This document shows positions 1 to 6,572 of a DNA stretch of 14,773 nt, piece after piece. A program made the position numbers and the translations under genes. The first letter of the stretch is position 1, and each line of letters begins with the position of its first letter. A model generated the notes under the pieces. The model saw only the letters and a program-made list of their open reading frames with translations, did not search any database and was not told where the DNA came from. The stretch comes from Candidatus Azambacteria bacterium RBG_16_47_10 (GTDB lineage: Bacteria > Patescibacteriota > Minisyncoccia > GWC2-36-17 > WO2-46-25): assembly GCA_001773975.1 (NCBI GenBank), contig MEYI01000006.1, positions 1 through 14,773 on the forward strand. The letters are read 5' to 3'.

Positions 1-1418
1 CTGGTAAACTGGGTTTTGGTGTGAAGATGTCGGTCCTCGGCCGGTAATTTCAACGTATACCCTCCTGCGCGCCCACGCGAGATAATAGACACCTTATGCA
101 CCGGATCAGCACCGGGAAGCAATGCGGCGACAAGCGCATGTCCAGCTTCGTGATATGCGGTGATCTCTTTTTCTTTTACCGACAACAGATGACTCTTCCG
201 TTCCGGACCGAGCAATACTTTTTCGATCGATTCCAAAAGATCGTCCTGCGCAACCGTGGTCTTGTTTTTCCGTGCAGCCAAAATAGCGCCTTCGTTCATC
301 ACATTGGCAAGATCAGCGCCGGAAAACCCTGGCGTGCGTTCTGCAACCAATCGAATATTCACATCTTTTTCAAGCGGCTTGCCTTTTGCATGGATCTGCA
401 ATATTTGTTCGCGGTCATTGATATCCGGTTCATCAAGCACCACGCGCCGGTCAAAACGGCCCGGACGCAACAACGCGGGATCCAAAATATCAGGACGGTT
501 CGTTGCCGCTATAACGATAACATTGGTCTCACGCTCAAACCCGTCCATTTCTACCAAGATCTGATTGAGCGTCTGTTCCCGTTCATCATGCCCCCCGCCA
601 AGTCCGGCGCCGCGGTGACGGCCGATCGCATCAAGCTCATCGATAAATAAAATTGCCGGTGAGTTTTTCTTTGCTGTCTGAAATGTATCACGCACGCGTG
701 ATGCGCCGACGCCGACGAACATCTCCACAAATTCAGAACCTGAAATATGGAAGAACGGCACCTCAGCCTCCCCTGCCACCGCGCGTGCAAGCAATGTCTT
801 TCCTGTCCCCGGAGGACCCATAAGTAAAACACCGCGCGGGATCTTTGCACCGATATCAAGAAACTTTTTCGGATTCTTCAAAAAGTCGATGATCTCATGA
901 AGCTCTTCTTTCGCCTCCTTGAGCCCCGCGACATCAGCAAACGTCACCCGCTCGCCGGTTCCTGCCATCTTCGCTTTTGTCTTGCTGAATGAGAATGCCT
1001 GCAATGAACCTTTTTGCGCCTGACGGAACATGAACCAAACCAATATGCCCACCAACAAGAATGGCAACAAGAACGGCGCGAGGGCGCCGATCCAGAATAA
1101 TGCGCCGGACGGCTCTTGTATCGCAATATTCACCGCGCGCAATTTCTCCGCATCAACTCCGTAGTTTTTCAATGATTCGGTCAACGACGCCTCATTCTCC
1201 TTTTTTGCAGACTCTTTTTTCCCGTCGGAAAGCGTTATGGACAGATCATTATTTTCCACCGCTATCTCTTTCACTATTCCCTCATTGACCTGCGCCGCGA
1301 GCTGAGAAAGCGCCACTGTCTCAATAGCATCCTTTGGCGCGCGCATAAGCGAAAAAAGTGCCGAGAGCACGACAAAAACCAAGATGGCGTACACGAGATT
1401 TTTTACGAATGATTTCAT
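1..1418 (-). CDS. ftsH: FtsH, ATP-dependent membrane zinc metalloprotease (C-terminal part outside window)
   Basis: FtsH is a hexameric inner-membrane AAA+ protease that unfolds and degrades misassembled membrane proteins and some soluble regulators. About 472 codons are visible before the left edge. The first membrane helix is at about residues 4-24, then an external domain, then a second helix at about 107-131. The AAA module has Walker A GPPGTGKT (201-208), Walker B LFIDE (257-261) and the second region of homology with TNRPD and RPGRFDR (307-324). The protease domain begins with the zinc and catalytic motif HEAGH (about 423-427); the third zinc ligand lies beyond the edge. I chose the ATG at 1418. 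The in-frame ATG at 1436 overlaps the best -10 hexamer, and the 1418 start gives the usual short positive N-terminus (MKSFVKN). The gene lies downstream of rpsA on the same strand but is separated by a terminator and has its own promoter. The identification is very secure. Confidence 0.97.
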   Translation of the reverse strand, partial: MKSFVKNLVYAILVFVVLSALFSLMRAPKDAIETVALSQLAAQVNEGIVKEIAVENNDLSITLSDGKKESAKKENEASLTESLKNYGVDAEKLRAVNIAIQEPSGALFWIGALAPFLLPFLLVGILVWFMFRQAQKGSLQAFSFSKTKAKMAGTGERVTFADVAGLKEAKEELHEIIDFLKNPKKFLDIGAKIPRGVLLMGPPGTGKTLLARAVAGEAEVPFFHISGSEFVEMFVGVGASRVRDTFQTAKKNSPAILFIDELDAIGRHRGAGLGGGHDEREQTLNQILVEMDGFERETNVIVIAATNRPDILDPALLRPGRFDRRVVLDEPDINDREQILQIHAKGKPLEKDVNIRLVAERTPGFSGADLANVMNEGAILAARKNKTTVAQDDLLESIEKVLLGPERKSHLLSVKEKEITAYHEAGHALVAALLPGADPVHKVSIISRGRAGGYTLKLPAEDRHLHTKTQFT

Positions 1419-1434
1419 AATTTCACGTTTTCCC

Positions 1435-1463
1435 ATTGTACACGCATTTTTTAAAACAAACAA
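1435..1463 (-). promoter_or_regulatory. Sigma70-type promoter of ftsH
   Basis: Reading the minus strand, TTGTTT (1463-1458) is followed after exactly 17 bases by TACAAT (1440-1435). Initiation would fall near 1428, leaving a leader of only about 10 bases with no clear Shine-Dalgarno sequence. The position rules against the upstream in-frame ATG at 1436. Confidence 0.6.
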
Positions 1464-1488
1464 GATGGAAATATCACCCCAAAAACAC

Positions 1489-1515
1489 AAACCCCGGTGA
1501 GATGCACCGGGGTTT
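1489..1515 (-). terminator. Rho-independent terminator of rpsA
   Basis: A perfect 8-bp GC-rich stem (1492-1499 with 1505-1512) with a 5-base loop is extended by three A-T pairs (1489-1491 with 1513-1515). On the minus strand a T-rich run (TTTGTGTTTTT) follows. It starts a few bases after the rpsA stop codon and separates rpsA from ftsH. Confidence 0.85.
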
Positions 1516-1519
1516 TTCG

Positions 1520-2716
1520 CTATTTCTCTTCCTCGCCTTTCTTTTCTGTTTCAACAAGTTTCTTCGGATCAGGGGTGCCGAATCCAAGTGCCATGCGGTG
1601 GTCTTTACTCGATACCGATTGCACATAAAAATCGTATGTCTTTCCCGTTTCAAGAGCTTTCCGCATCTTTTCGTCGGAACCGAATTCAGAAATATGGCAG
1701 AGTCCCTGGATATCGCCATCAAGCCGGATGAATGCGCCAAACGGGTTGATCTTCGCTACTGCGCCCTTGATCGCATCCCCTTTCTTGAAACGTGTTTCCG
1801 CATCATCCCATGGGTCTTTTTTCAAAGCCTTGATCGAAAGAGAGATCTTGTCGCCATCAAGCGAGATGATCTTTGCCTTTACCATTTCACCGACCGTGAA
1901 CATATCCGCCGGGTTTTCGATCAACTGCCAGTCGAGCTCAGAAATATGAGCGAGGCCTTCCAGCTCTCCGATATGCACCCCTTCCACTGCGGGTGGGGCG
2001 AATTTCACAAATACGCCGAAGTTCACAATGCCGGACACTTCCCCTTCAATGATATCGCCAACAGTATATGCCGATAATACTTTTTTCAGATCATCGTCCT
2101 GCGCTTCTTTTTCAGAAATAATCAGCTTCTCTTCTTCCTGATTTACATCGAGGATCTTCACTTTGAATTTCTCACCGACAAATTTCGCAAGTTCCGCGAG
2201 GATCTTTCCCTTATCGCCGCCGTCCACGCGAGGATAATGCTTTGTCGCAAGTTGCGACACCGGCATGAATGCTATGACATTATTCACCTCTGCCATCAAA
2301 CCGCCTTTGTTCGCTTCCCGGATCTCCACTTCGAAGATCTCTCCTGAATCTCGCTTCTTGATCAGATCATCCCATGCAAGCGTGTATCCCGCTTCTTTCA
2401 ATGAAAGCTCGATGAATCCGCGGTCGTTTTCAAGATCAACAACCTTCGCGGAGATCTGCTCGCCCAATTGCATGCGCTTAATTACCTCCCCTGCTTCGCG
2501 GAATTCTCTGCCGAATACGATCCCCATGCCCATTGCGCCAAAATCAACATACAATGTTGCGCTTTCTTTGTTTGCCACGGTGCCCATGATCACATCGCCC
2601 ACCTTTGGCAACTTCGCAAAGCTGATTTTTAACGCCTCATCCATGAGGGTTTTTACTTTTTGATTCTGGACCGGTGCAGAAGCCGCCCCGGACGCTTTTC
2701 CTTTAATATCTTCCAT
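1520..2716 (-). CDS. rpsA: 30S ribosomal protein S1, four S1 domains
   Basis: S1 binds mRNA on the 30S subunit and helps initiation. The 398 residues contain four OB-fold S1 domains at about 37-106, 123-203, 217-296 and 310-380, followed by a charged tail (KKGEEEK). The last two domains show the classic RNA-binding signature: GVFVKF followed by GLAHISEL in domain 3, and GAFIRL followed by GLCHISEF in domain 4. The first 36 residues are a low-complexity Ala/Lys extension. E. coli S1 has six domains; four-domain forms are common in other phyla, and I believe in CPR bacteria. There is only a weak Shine-Dalgarno sequence (AAGGGA, distant from the ATG). The gene has its own promoter about 95-120 bases upstream, a hairpin in the leader, and a terminator right after the stop codon. 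It is therefore a single-gene transcription unit. Confidence 0.93.
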   Translation of the reverse strand: MEDIKGKASGAASAPVQNQKVKTLMDEALKISFAKLPKVGDVIMGTVANKESATLYVDFGAMGMGIVFGREFREAGEVIKRMQLGEQISAKVVDLENDRGFIELSLKEAGYTLAWDDLIKKRDSGEIFEVEIREANKGGLMAEVNNVIAFMPVSQLATKHYPRVDGGDKGKILAELAKFVGEKFKVKILDVNQEEEKLIISEKEAQDDDLKKVLSAYTVGDIIEGEVSGIVNFGVFVKFAPPAVEGVHIGELEGLAHISELDWQLIENPADMFTVGEMVKAKIISLDGDKISLSIKALKKDPWDDAETRFKKGDAIKGAVAKINPFGAFIRLDGDIQGLCHISEFGSDEKMRKALETGKTYDFYVQSVSSKDHRMALGFGTPDPKKLVETEKKGEEEK

Positions 2717-2750
2717 AATATAAGTGATGTCCCTTGAAATTCCGTCGTTC

Positions 2751-2780
2751 GCCTATCTCGAAAATAACTTTTCGATAGGC
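2751..2780 (-). promoter_or_regulatory. Hairpin in the rpsA mRNA leader
   Basis: GCCTATC at 2751-2757 pairs with GATAGGC at 2774-2780. The stem continues as GAAAA/TTTTC around the loop TAAC, with one 2-base bulge, giving about 12 pairs. It lies between the predicted rpsA start site (about 2803) and the ATG (2716) and has no following U-tract, so it is not a terminator. A role in S1 autoregulation is plausible but inferred. Confidence 0.5.
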
Positions 2781-2809
2781 TCACTAGGAATTATAAAAAC
2801 AACGGGGGC

Positions 2810-2838
2810 ACTATACCAAGATTTGTTCCACTTTGCAA
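2810..2838 (-). promoter_or_regulatory. Sigma70-type promoter of rpsA
   Basis: On the minus strand TTGCAA (2838-2833) is separated by exactly 17 bases from TATAGT (2815-2810). Initiation near 2803 gives a leader of about 87 bases containing the hairpin at 2751-2780. It is divergent from, and close to, the promoter at 2866-2894. Confidence 0.6.
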
Positions 2839-2865
2839 TACCTCTTTTCCTCGCCACGCAAATCC

Positions 2866-2894
2866 TTGACTTTTCCTTAAAAAAGATGTATAAT
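2866..2894 (+). promoter_or_regulatory. Near-consensus promoter of the three-gene plus-strand operon
   Basis: TTGACT (2866-2871), a 17-base spacer, then a perfect TATAAT (2889-2894). This is the best promoter match in the window and lies about 80 bases before the first gene. The leader (about 2901-2973) ends in a strong GGAGGAG ribosome-binding site at 2963-2969 and shows no convincing structure. Confidence 0.8.
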
Positions 2895-2973
2895 CGCGGC
2901 ACGATAAGAAATGGAAGAAATGTCAGATCTTTGACAACACAATAACCCAAATTGATGGATACGGAGGAGAAAA

Positions 2974-3591
2974 ATGGGTAAGAAGAACAAGAAGGGCGGC
3001 GGACAACCCCAGGCACCGAAAATCGAAATCACCTTACGGAAGGAAAGGGAGGAAAAAAGCTGGAAAGGAAAATGGGTGTCACTTATTGCGACCGTCAAAG
3101 AAAATGGGAGGCCAGTGGTAAAAAAAGCGGTTTCCTTTTTCTGCGGAGATGAACACATCGGCGACGCTCAAACAGATACAGATGGCGAAGCATATCATAT
3201 TCACCTACTCAAAAAAGGCGGGACACATGCGGTGACAGCAGTATACGAAACTTCCCGGTCAAACACCGTGACGGTGGAGATACAACGAAAGATAGAAAAC
3301 ATCGTGATCCAGTCGTGGTACAAAGAAAAGGATCCCGGAGTGTATTTAGTTGCACTTCGGGTCATGGATGGAGATAAGCCTGTTCCCGGCGCTGTCTTGC
3401 GTATGGGAACACAGCGGATCTTTATCGATCTCGAGCCCACCGATACATATGGCATGGTGTTTAAAAAGATAACTGTGCCGCGTAATCTCGTTTTCATGGT
3501 TATACATGAAAACGGCGCATCAATACCAATAGCTTTCTTCAACCAAACCAAGAAAAAAGGAGGGTCTCATGAACCAGCACGGTCTGCTTGA
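2974..3591 (+). CDS. Two-domain Ig-like (Big-type) protein without signal peptide
   Basis: I do not recognise a named family. The 205 residues begin with a basic, glycine-rich tail (MGKKNKKGGG) and have no signal peptide or membrane helix. Two beta-rich segments follow. The first, at about 34-102, has the look of a bacterial Ig-like repeat: V-x-F plus TDTDGEA and an alternating strand ending TVTVEI. The second, at about 107-190, has a similar TDTYGM turn. Such folds normally sit outside the cell, so a soluble copy with no export signal is odd; it may bind the membrane partners encoded next. The start is supported by GGAGGAG four bases upstream. The gene is first in an operon and overlaps the next by 23 bases. 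The last dozen residues are basic and probably flexible. It is surely a real gene; the domain assignment is tentative and the function unknown. Confidence 0.75.
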   Translation: MGKKNKKGGGQPQAPKIEITLRKEREEKSWKGKWVSLIATVKENGRPVVKKAVSFFCGDEHIGDAQTDTDGEAYHIHLLKKGGTHAVTAVYETSRSNTVTVEIQRKIENIVIQSWYKEKDPGVYLVALRVMDGDKPVPGAVLRMGTQRIFIDLEPTDTYGMVFKKITVPRNLVFMVIHENGASIPIAFFNQTKKKGGSHEPARSA

Positions 3592-4234
3592 AAGATTCTG
3601 GGAGCTCGTCGTGGCATTCGGCGCGGCGCTCGGCGTGGAATCTTATTTCCATAGCCTGAGAAAAGAAAGCGCCACCGCCGTAGTGACCGCAGTAAAGAAA
3701 AAACTTACCGACGAAGGCCGCGCGGAACTCATGGCGTTTCTCATGGTGGACCTCGCGGCGCACGATGCGATCGCATCCGAAACACTGTTGCGCCGGCTCA
3801 TGGAATGCAACGCAAAACCGGAGGGCGACAACAAGATCGTTACTCTGCTTGGAAAACTATATATCGCGTTAAGCGATACCCCTCAAGAAAAAGCCGTTCG
3901 GCTGGAATCGTTCAGTATTCTCGGACGCATGGAGGATAAACAATTCTATAGCGCTCTTGAAGGTCTGAATAATGATTACATTATGAGGACTATCAAGAGA
4001 CTTCCGGAGATCACTGAAGAAGTGATCAAGGAGGTCACGGAGTTACTCAAAAAGCTCGGCGTCTTCACGGCGCTGCGTAAAACCAATGGCTTCATCGGTA
4101 AGAGATTGGAAGAGCTCAACGACGGAATGGAAAAACACTGGTATGTTCGGCTGGCCGGCAAAAAAAGCCTCGCGCGATCGATCGCGTTGATAGCTCTGCT
4201 TGTTGTGCCCGTGATCCTGTTGTTCACACTGTAA
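3569..4234 (+). CDS. Helical protein with C-terminal membrane anchor, unknown function
   Basis: A 221-residue, almost entirely alpha-helical protein. Residues 1-200 are soluble, with amphipathic segments such as 34-80 and 144-165. Residues 203-220 form a single hydrophobic helix preceded by a basic stretch (RLAGKKSLAR). This is a C-tail-anchored topology with the bulk of the protein in the cytoplasm. It overlaps the end of the preceding gene, and an AGGAGGG at 3558-3564 inside that gene sits four bases before the ATG, so the start is well supported and the genes are translationally coupled. The next gene starts 11 bases after its stop. Linkage to an Ig-like protein and a five-helix membrane protein suggests a membrane-associated complex. 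No catalytic motif is visible, and I know of no family to which I can assign it. Confidence 0.75.
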   Translation: MNQHGLLERFWELVVAFGAALGVESYFHSLRKESATAVVTAVKKKLTDEGRAELMAFLMVDLAAHDAIASETLLRRLMECNAKPEGDNKIVTLLGKLYIALSDTPQEKAVRLESFSILGRMEDKQFYSALEGLNNDYIMRTIKRLPEITEEVIKEVTELLKKLGVFTALRKTNGFIGKRLEELNDGMEKHWYVRLAGKKSLARSIALIALLVVPVILLFTL

Positions 4235-4245
4235 GGAGGATAACG

Positions 4246-5334
4246 ATGGAAGACCATAAAAAAGAAGACGAGATAGAGCAGTACTTGAAAACATGGGGGG
4301 AACTCAAAAGGTTTCTCCGCACGACATGGAACGTAAGCGACTTTTCCATAAAAGCGCTTTACTTCCTTGTCTTAGGATGGCCGATCCTTCTTGCGTATGT
4401 CTGCGCGATTGGAGGAGGAACAAAGCTCACATCCGCACTGGCACTGATCCCGTTCGTCGCTTTTGCGCTGGCGCTCAGCATCTCCCTTGCCGTCGATGCA
4501 GTAATACTCACCGACCCTAGGGGGCGCAAGATCTTCAAATGGATCATGGCAATCATCGGGGCGGAGCTGGCAGTGGGAATATATCTTTCCGCACTACCGC
4601 TCTATAATGACCCGGACCTCGTCCCCATGGTCGTACTGGTCCTTGCCGCGATTCTGGTAGTCCAGCTTTCAGGCAAGATGAAACGCATCAAAACGATTCT
4701 CTGGATCTTCCTTATCGCCTTGACGATCGTTTTCATCAAGGGAGGAAGAGAGAAGGCATTATCCGACACTAAGGATAATCAGCAGCATACTTCCTCCCCC
4801 GCCGTGTATGAGGTTCAGAAGGGCTATCTGGTAAAAAATCCTTCTGTGCCGACTCGCCCGCTTGTTGCGGCGGAAACATTCAAAAAGATCTCTCGGGGTG
4901 GATCCTATGTGGAGATCGAAACGAATTGCGCGGATTTTCTGCACAATATCATTCCGATCAATCCGGGAGAGAAAGTGAAGATCATGCACATTAACATGGC
5001 TCCTATGATTCATAGGAACCGATGTGCATTCAACATCGCCGGTGACGCGGCGCCGGTAACGGGAAGCACGCCGGGTGAGGAGACACTCCCATGGTATAGG
5101 GAAAACCTCCCCCACCCGGATATGCCGGCATATAAACTGGTGTTCATGCTCACCGACTCAAGCGGCATTATCGCCAGAGATTACATCAAGGGCGACGGAG
5201 AATTCGTCGTTTTCCAAAACACCGGCAACGATGAAGCAATTCTTCATGCCGACTATAACTACCCCAAACAGTTCCTTAGCGGGGTAGGCAGAATGGGAGA
5301 TACCGCGAGCATCTCGTTCGTGGTCTACCAGTAA
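4246..5334 (+). CDS. Five-helix membrane protein with C-terminal soluble domain, unknown function
   Basis: A 362-residue protein. The N-terminus is charged and cytoplasmic (residues 1-33). Five hydrophobic helices follow at about 36-55, 62-84, 98-118, 126-141 and 149-166. A hydrophilic linker leads to a roughly 170-residue, probably beta-rich domain (190-362) with two cysteines (228 and 260) that could form a disulfide. With a cytoplasmic N-terminus and five helices, the C-terminal domain would be outside the membrane. The end of the protein (GEFVVFQNTG to SFVVY) resembles a jelly-roll or carbohydrate-binding type sandwich, but I cannot name the family. The start is fixed by AGGAGGA (4234-4240) overlapping the previous stop codon. 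It is the last gene of the operon, followed at once by a strong terminator. It is possibly a sensor or envelope component displaying an external binding domain. Confidence 0.8.
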   Translation: MEDHKKEDEIEQYLKTWGELKRFLRTTWNVSDFSIKALYFLVLGWPILLAYVCAIGGGTKLTSALALIPFVAFALALSISLAVDAVILTDPRGRKIFKWIMAIIGAELAVGIYLSALPLYNDPDLVPMVVLVLAAILVVQLSGKMKRIKTILWIFLIALTIVFIKGGREKALSDTKDNQQHTSSPAVYEVQKGYLVKNPSVPTRPLVAAETFKKISRGGSYVEIETNCADFLHNIIPINPGEKVKIMHINMAPMIHRNRCAFNIAGDAAPVTGSTPGEETLPWYRENLPHPDMPAYKLVFMLTDSSGIIARDYIKGDGEFVVFQNTGNDEAILHADYNYPKQFLSGVGRMGDTASISFVVYQ

Positions 5335-5335
5335 C

Positions 5336-5372
5336 AAAAACCCCTCATGCGGCAATCGCATGAGGGGTTTTC
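5336..5372. terminator. Bidirectional terminator between convergent genes
   Basis: A perfect 11-bp stem (5341-5351 with 5357-5367) and a 5-base loop, flanked by AAAAA on the left and TTTTCTTTTT on the right. It serves the plus-strand operon ending at 5334 and probably also the minus-strand pilin gene ending at 5389. Confidence 0.9.
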
Positions 5373-5388
5373 TTTTTCTCTCCTCTTC

Positions 5389-5766
5389 TTAGAGAAGAAA
5401 CATCTGCGTAACCGTAATGATGCTGAATGAGAACACCGCGACCGCGATACCGATCATCGCGTATGTTAATGTTTTCCGCGCCGTTGAAAGCTGAGCTGTT
5501 TCCCCTCGCGCAGTAATAAACAAAAGTCCTGAATACAACCCCATCGCGACAGACGCCACTGCGATGAACCACGCAAACCAGTTCACCAGATTAATGACTA
5601 TCCCCCCGAGATCCGTTACCGGGGTGCCGGCAATGGGAATTCCGGAAGCAGGATCGATAAATCCGAACGGATTATTTTTTGGATCTATTGTCTGCCCGAA
5701 CGCGATCATCGGCAAGATCACTAATACCGCAACCGCTAAAAATGCAAATAATTTTTTTGTTTTCAT
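5389..5766 (-). CDS. T4SS-type (TrbC/VirB2-like) pilin, copy 1
   Basis: A small exported two-helix protein of the conjugative-pilin type. From the ATG at 5766 it is 125 residues, the same length as the two neighbouring pilins. The ATG at 5784 would add a hydrophobic hexapeptide before the signal peptide and lies upstream of the likely promoter, so I reject it. The signal peptide is MKTKKL plus a hydrophobic stretch, cleaved after about residue 24. A short external segment follows, then helix 1 containing the family signature NWFAW...MGLYSGLLFIT. A short charged loop (ARGETAQLSTARK) leads to helix 2 with the shared GIAV...FS motif. In VirB2/TraA-type pilins the processed subunit sits in the inner membrane until polymerised. 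It is about as close to the second half of the double pilin at 7147 (shared NLVNWFAW, IAVASVAMGLY) as to copies 2 and 3. The identification rests on motif pattern and topology. Confidence 0.8.
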   Translation of the reverse strand: MKTKKLFAFLAVAVLVILPMIAFGQTIDPKNNPFGFIDPASGIPIAGTPVTDLGGIVINLVNWFAWFIAVASVAMGLYSGLLFITARGETAQLSTARKTLTYAMIGIAVAVFSFSIITVTQMFLL

Positions 5767-5774
5767 ATATATCC

Positions 5775-5802
5775 ATACTATCACTATTTTTTAGAAAAAC
5801 AA
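5775..5802 (-). promoter_or_regulatory. Possible promoter of pilin copy 1
   Basis: On the minus strand TTGTTT (5802-5797), a 16-base spacer, then TAGTAT (5780-5775). Initiation would be within a few bases of the ATG at 5766, so the message would be nearly leaderless. The match is moderate and the region is AT-rich, hence the modest confidence. Confidence 0.35.
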
Positions 5803-5812
5803 TCGCGCTATC

Positions 5813-5859
5813 CACACAATAACCCTCCTTCGCTAAGGATACGGACGGATAAACAAAAC
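5813..5859. repeat. Intergenic repeat, copy A
   Basis: This 47-base segment matches 6474-6520 with three mismatches. The core CCTTCGCTAA...ACGGACGG is an imperfect palindrome. Both copies lie immediately beside a pilin-gene terminator. I see no coding content. It is probably a dispersed extragenic element or a remnant of the duplication that produced the pilin array. Confidence 0.7.
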
Positions 5860-5885
5860 CCCCGCCGCGTTTGACGCGGCGGGGG
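5849..5885 (-). terminator. Terminator of pilin copy 2
   Basis: A perfect 11-bp GC-rich stem (5859-5869 with 5875-5885), loop TTTGA on the plus strand. On the minus strand it is followed by TTTTGTTTAT. It lies 21 bases after the stop codon of the gene at 5907-6284. Confidence 0.9.
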
Positions 5886-5906
5886 TTAGTACAGTCAAAA
5901 TCGAGG

Positions 5907-6284
5907 CTAGAGAGTAAAGATCGCTTTCGAGATCGCAACCAAGCTGAATGCGAGGACTGCAACCGCGATACCCACGATCGAGTAGAGCAAGATGTTGCGT
6001 GCAGTTGTAACCTTTGTTGCATCACCAGCTGCGGTAATGAACAAGATACCTGCATACAAGCCCATGACTACTGCAGCAAGACCCACGAACCACGCCACCC
6101 AGTTGATCAAATCCATGATCTTTGTGACGAGATCACCGGTTGTGGTGATGCTTCCTGAAGTACCAAGTGTGTCAGCGGTTGTTCCGCCCGGGATGATTCC
6201 CTGAATAGGAGCCTGTGCCAATGCAATGCTGGTGAAAGAAAATGCGAATGCGAGCACCAACATCAATGAGAAGAATTTTTTCAT
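5907..6284 (-). CDS. T4SS-type (TrbC/VirB2-like) pilin, copy 2
   Basis: A 125-residue pilin precursor. The signal peptide is MKKFFSLMLVL to ALA, cleaved after about residue 23. A Gly/Thr-rich external segment (PGGTTADTLGTSG) follows. Helix 1 is at about 55-86 with NWVAWF and MGLYAGILFIT; a short polar loop at about 87-97 follows; helix 2 is at about 98-122 with VGIAVAVLAFS. It is the sister of the gene at 6573-6950. The first two thirds are almost identical in DNA, including the promoter-leader region, while the C-terminal third has diverged. It has its own promoter (6334-6362) and terminator (5849-5885), so it is a stand-alone transcription unit. Probable role: a major or alternative subunit of a T4SS-like pilus. 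This is inferred from family resemblance, as no assembly machinery is in the window. Confidence 0.85.
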   Translation of the reverse strand: MKKFFSLMLVLAFAFSFTSIALAQAPIQGIIPGGTTADTLGTSGSITTTGDLVTKIMDLINWVAWFVGLAAVVMGLYAGILFITAAGDATKVTTARNILLYSIVGIAVAVLAFSLVAISKAIFTL

Positions 6285-6325
6285 AAATATAGTGTATATT
6301 GTGTGTGTTAGATATGCTTCGACCT
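6085..6325 (-). repeat. Near-identical duplicated block (partner at 6751-6991)
   Basis: The leader, signal peptide and first half of pilin copies 2 and 3 match at an offset of exactly 666 bases, with only scattered differences (roughly a dozen by eye over about 240 bases). Left of 6085 similarity drops sharply to roughly three quarters. The boundary lies inside the coding sequence at about codon 66-67. Confidence 0.8.
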
Positions 6326-6333
6326 TTACCTAT

Positions 6334-6362
6334 ATAATACCAGGCTAGTTCTGTACAGTAAA
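6334..6362 (-). promoter_or_regulatory. Promoter of pilin copy 2
   Basis: On the minus strand TTTACT (6362-6357), a 17-base spacer, then TATTAT (6339-6334). The leader would be about 43 bases and contains no strong Shine-Dalgarno sequence. The equivalent region of copy 3 is conserved up to the -10 box but not beyond it. Confidence 0.6.
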
Positions 6363-6428
6363 TGGCACTATCCCCACCCCGTACTACACCTTCGACTAAA
6401 ACATAAAAAATCAATAGATATGCCAATT

Positions 6429-6460
6429 CTTCGACTTTGCCGTGGCAAAGTCGGTCGAAG
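6429..6460. repeat. Inverted repeat between pilin copies 2 and 3
   Basis: A 9-bp perfect stem GACTTTGCC/GGCAAAGTC (6433-6441 with 6444-6452) has a 2-base loop, plus an outer CTTC/GAAG pairing with a 4-base bulge. It lies between the copy 2 promoter and the intergenic repeat at 6474. There is no T-tract, so it is not a canonical terminator. The TTCGAC/GTCGAA core recurs several times in this spacer. Confidence 0.55.
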
Positions 6461-6473
6461 CTGATGTACGAGG

Positions 6474-6520
6474 CACACAATAACCCTCCTTCGCTAAAGC
6501 TACGGACGGGTAAACAAAAC
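6474..6520. repeat. Intergenic repeat, copy B
   Basis: The second copy of the 47-base element at 5813-5859 (three mismatches), again abutting a pilin terminator. Together with the inverted repeat at 6429 it fills most of the 288-base spacer between pilin copies 2 and 3. No other gene is visible there. Confidence 0.7.
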
Positions 6521-6551
6521 TCCCGCCCTCGAGCTTGTCGAAGGGCGGGAG
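6510..6551 (-). terminator. Terminator of pilin copy 3
   Basis: A 10-bp GC-rich stem (6520-6529 with 6542-6551) around a loop that itself contains TCGA...TCGA. On the minus strand it is followed by TTTTGTTTA. It lies 21 bases after the stop codon, the same geometry as in copy 2, though the stem sequence differs. Confidence 0.85.
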
Positions 6552-6572
6552 TAAATACAGCCAGAATCAGGA

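Noticed and set aside
96..650. Plus-strand open frame of 184 codons
   Set aside because: It lies wholly antisense to ftsH, whose Walker and protease motifs are certain. It has no domain character or ribosome-binding site.
1419..1436. Extending ftsH upstream to the in-frame ATG at 1436
   Set aside because: That ATG overlaps the best -10 hexamer (TACAAT), and the shorter start gives a standard FtsH N-terminus.
1436..2077. Plus-strand open frame of 213 codons across the rpsA terminator and rpsA 3' end
   Set aside because: Antisense to the third and fourth S1 domains. The composition is that of a shadow frame.
5767..5784. Extending pilin copy 1 upstream to the ATG at 5784
   Set aside because: It would prepend MIVWIY to a normal signal peptide and break the 125-residue length shared with the other two pilins.
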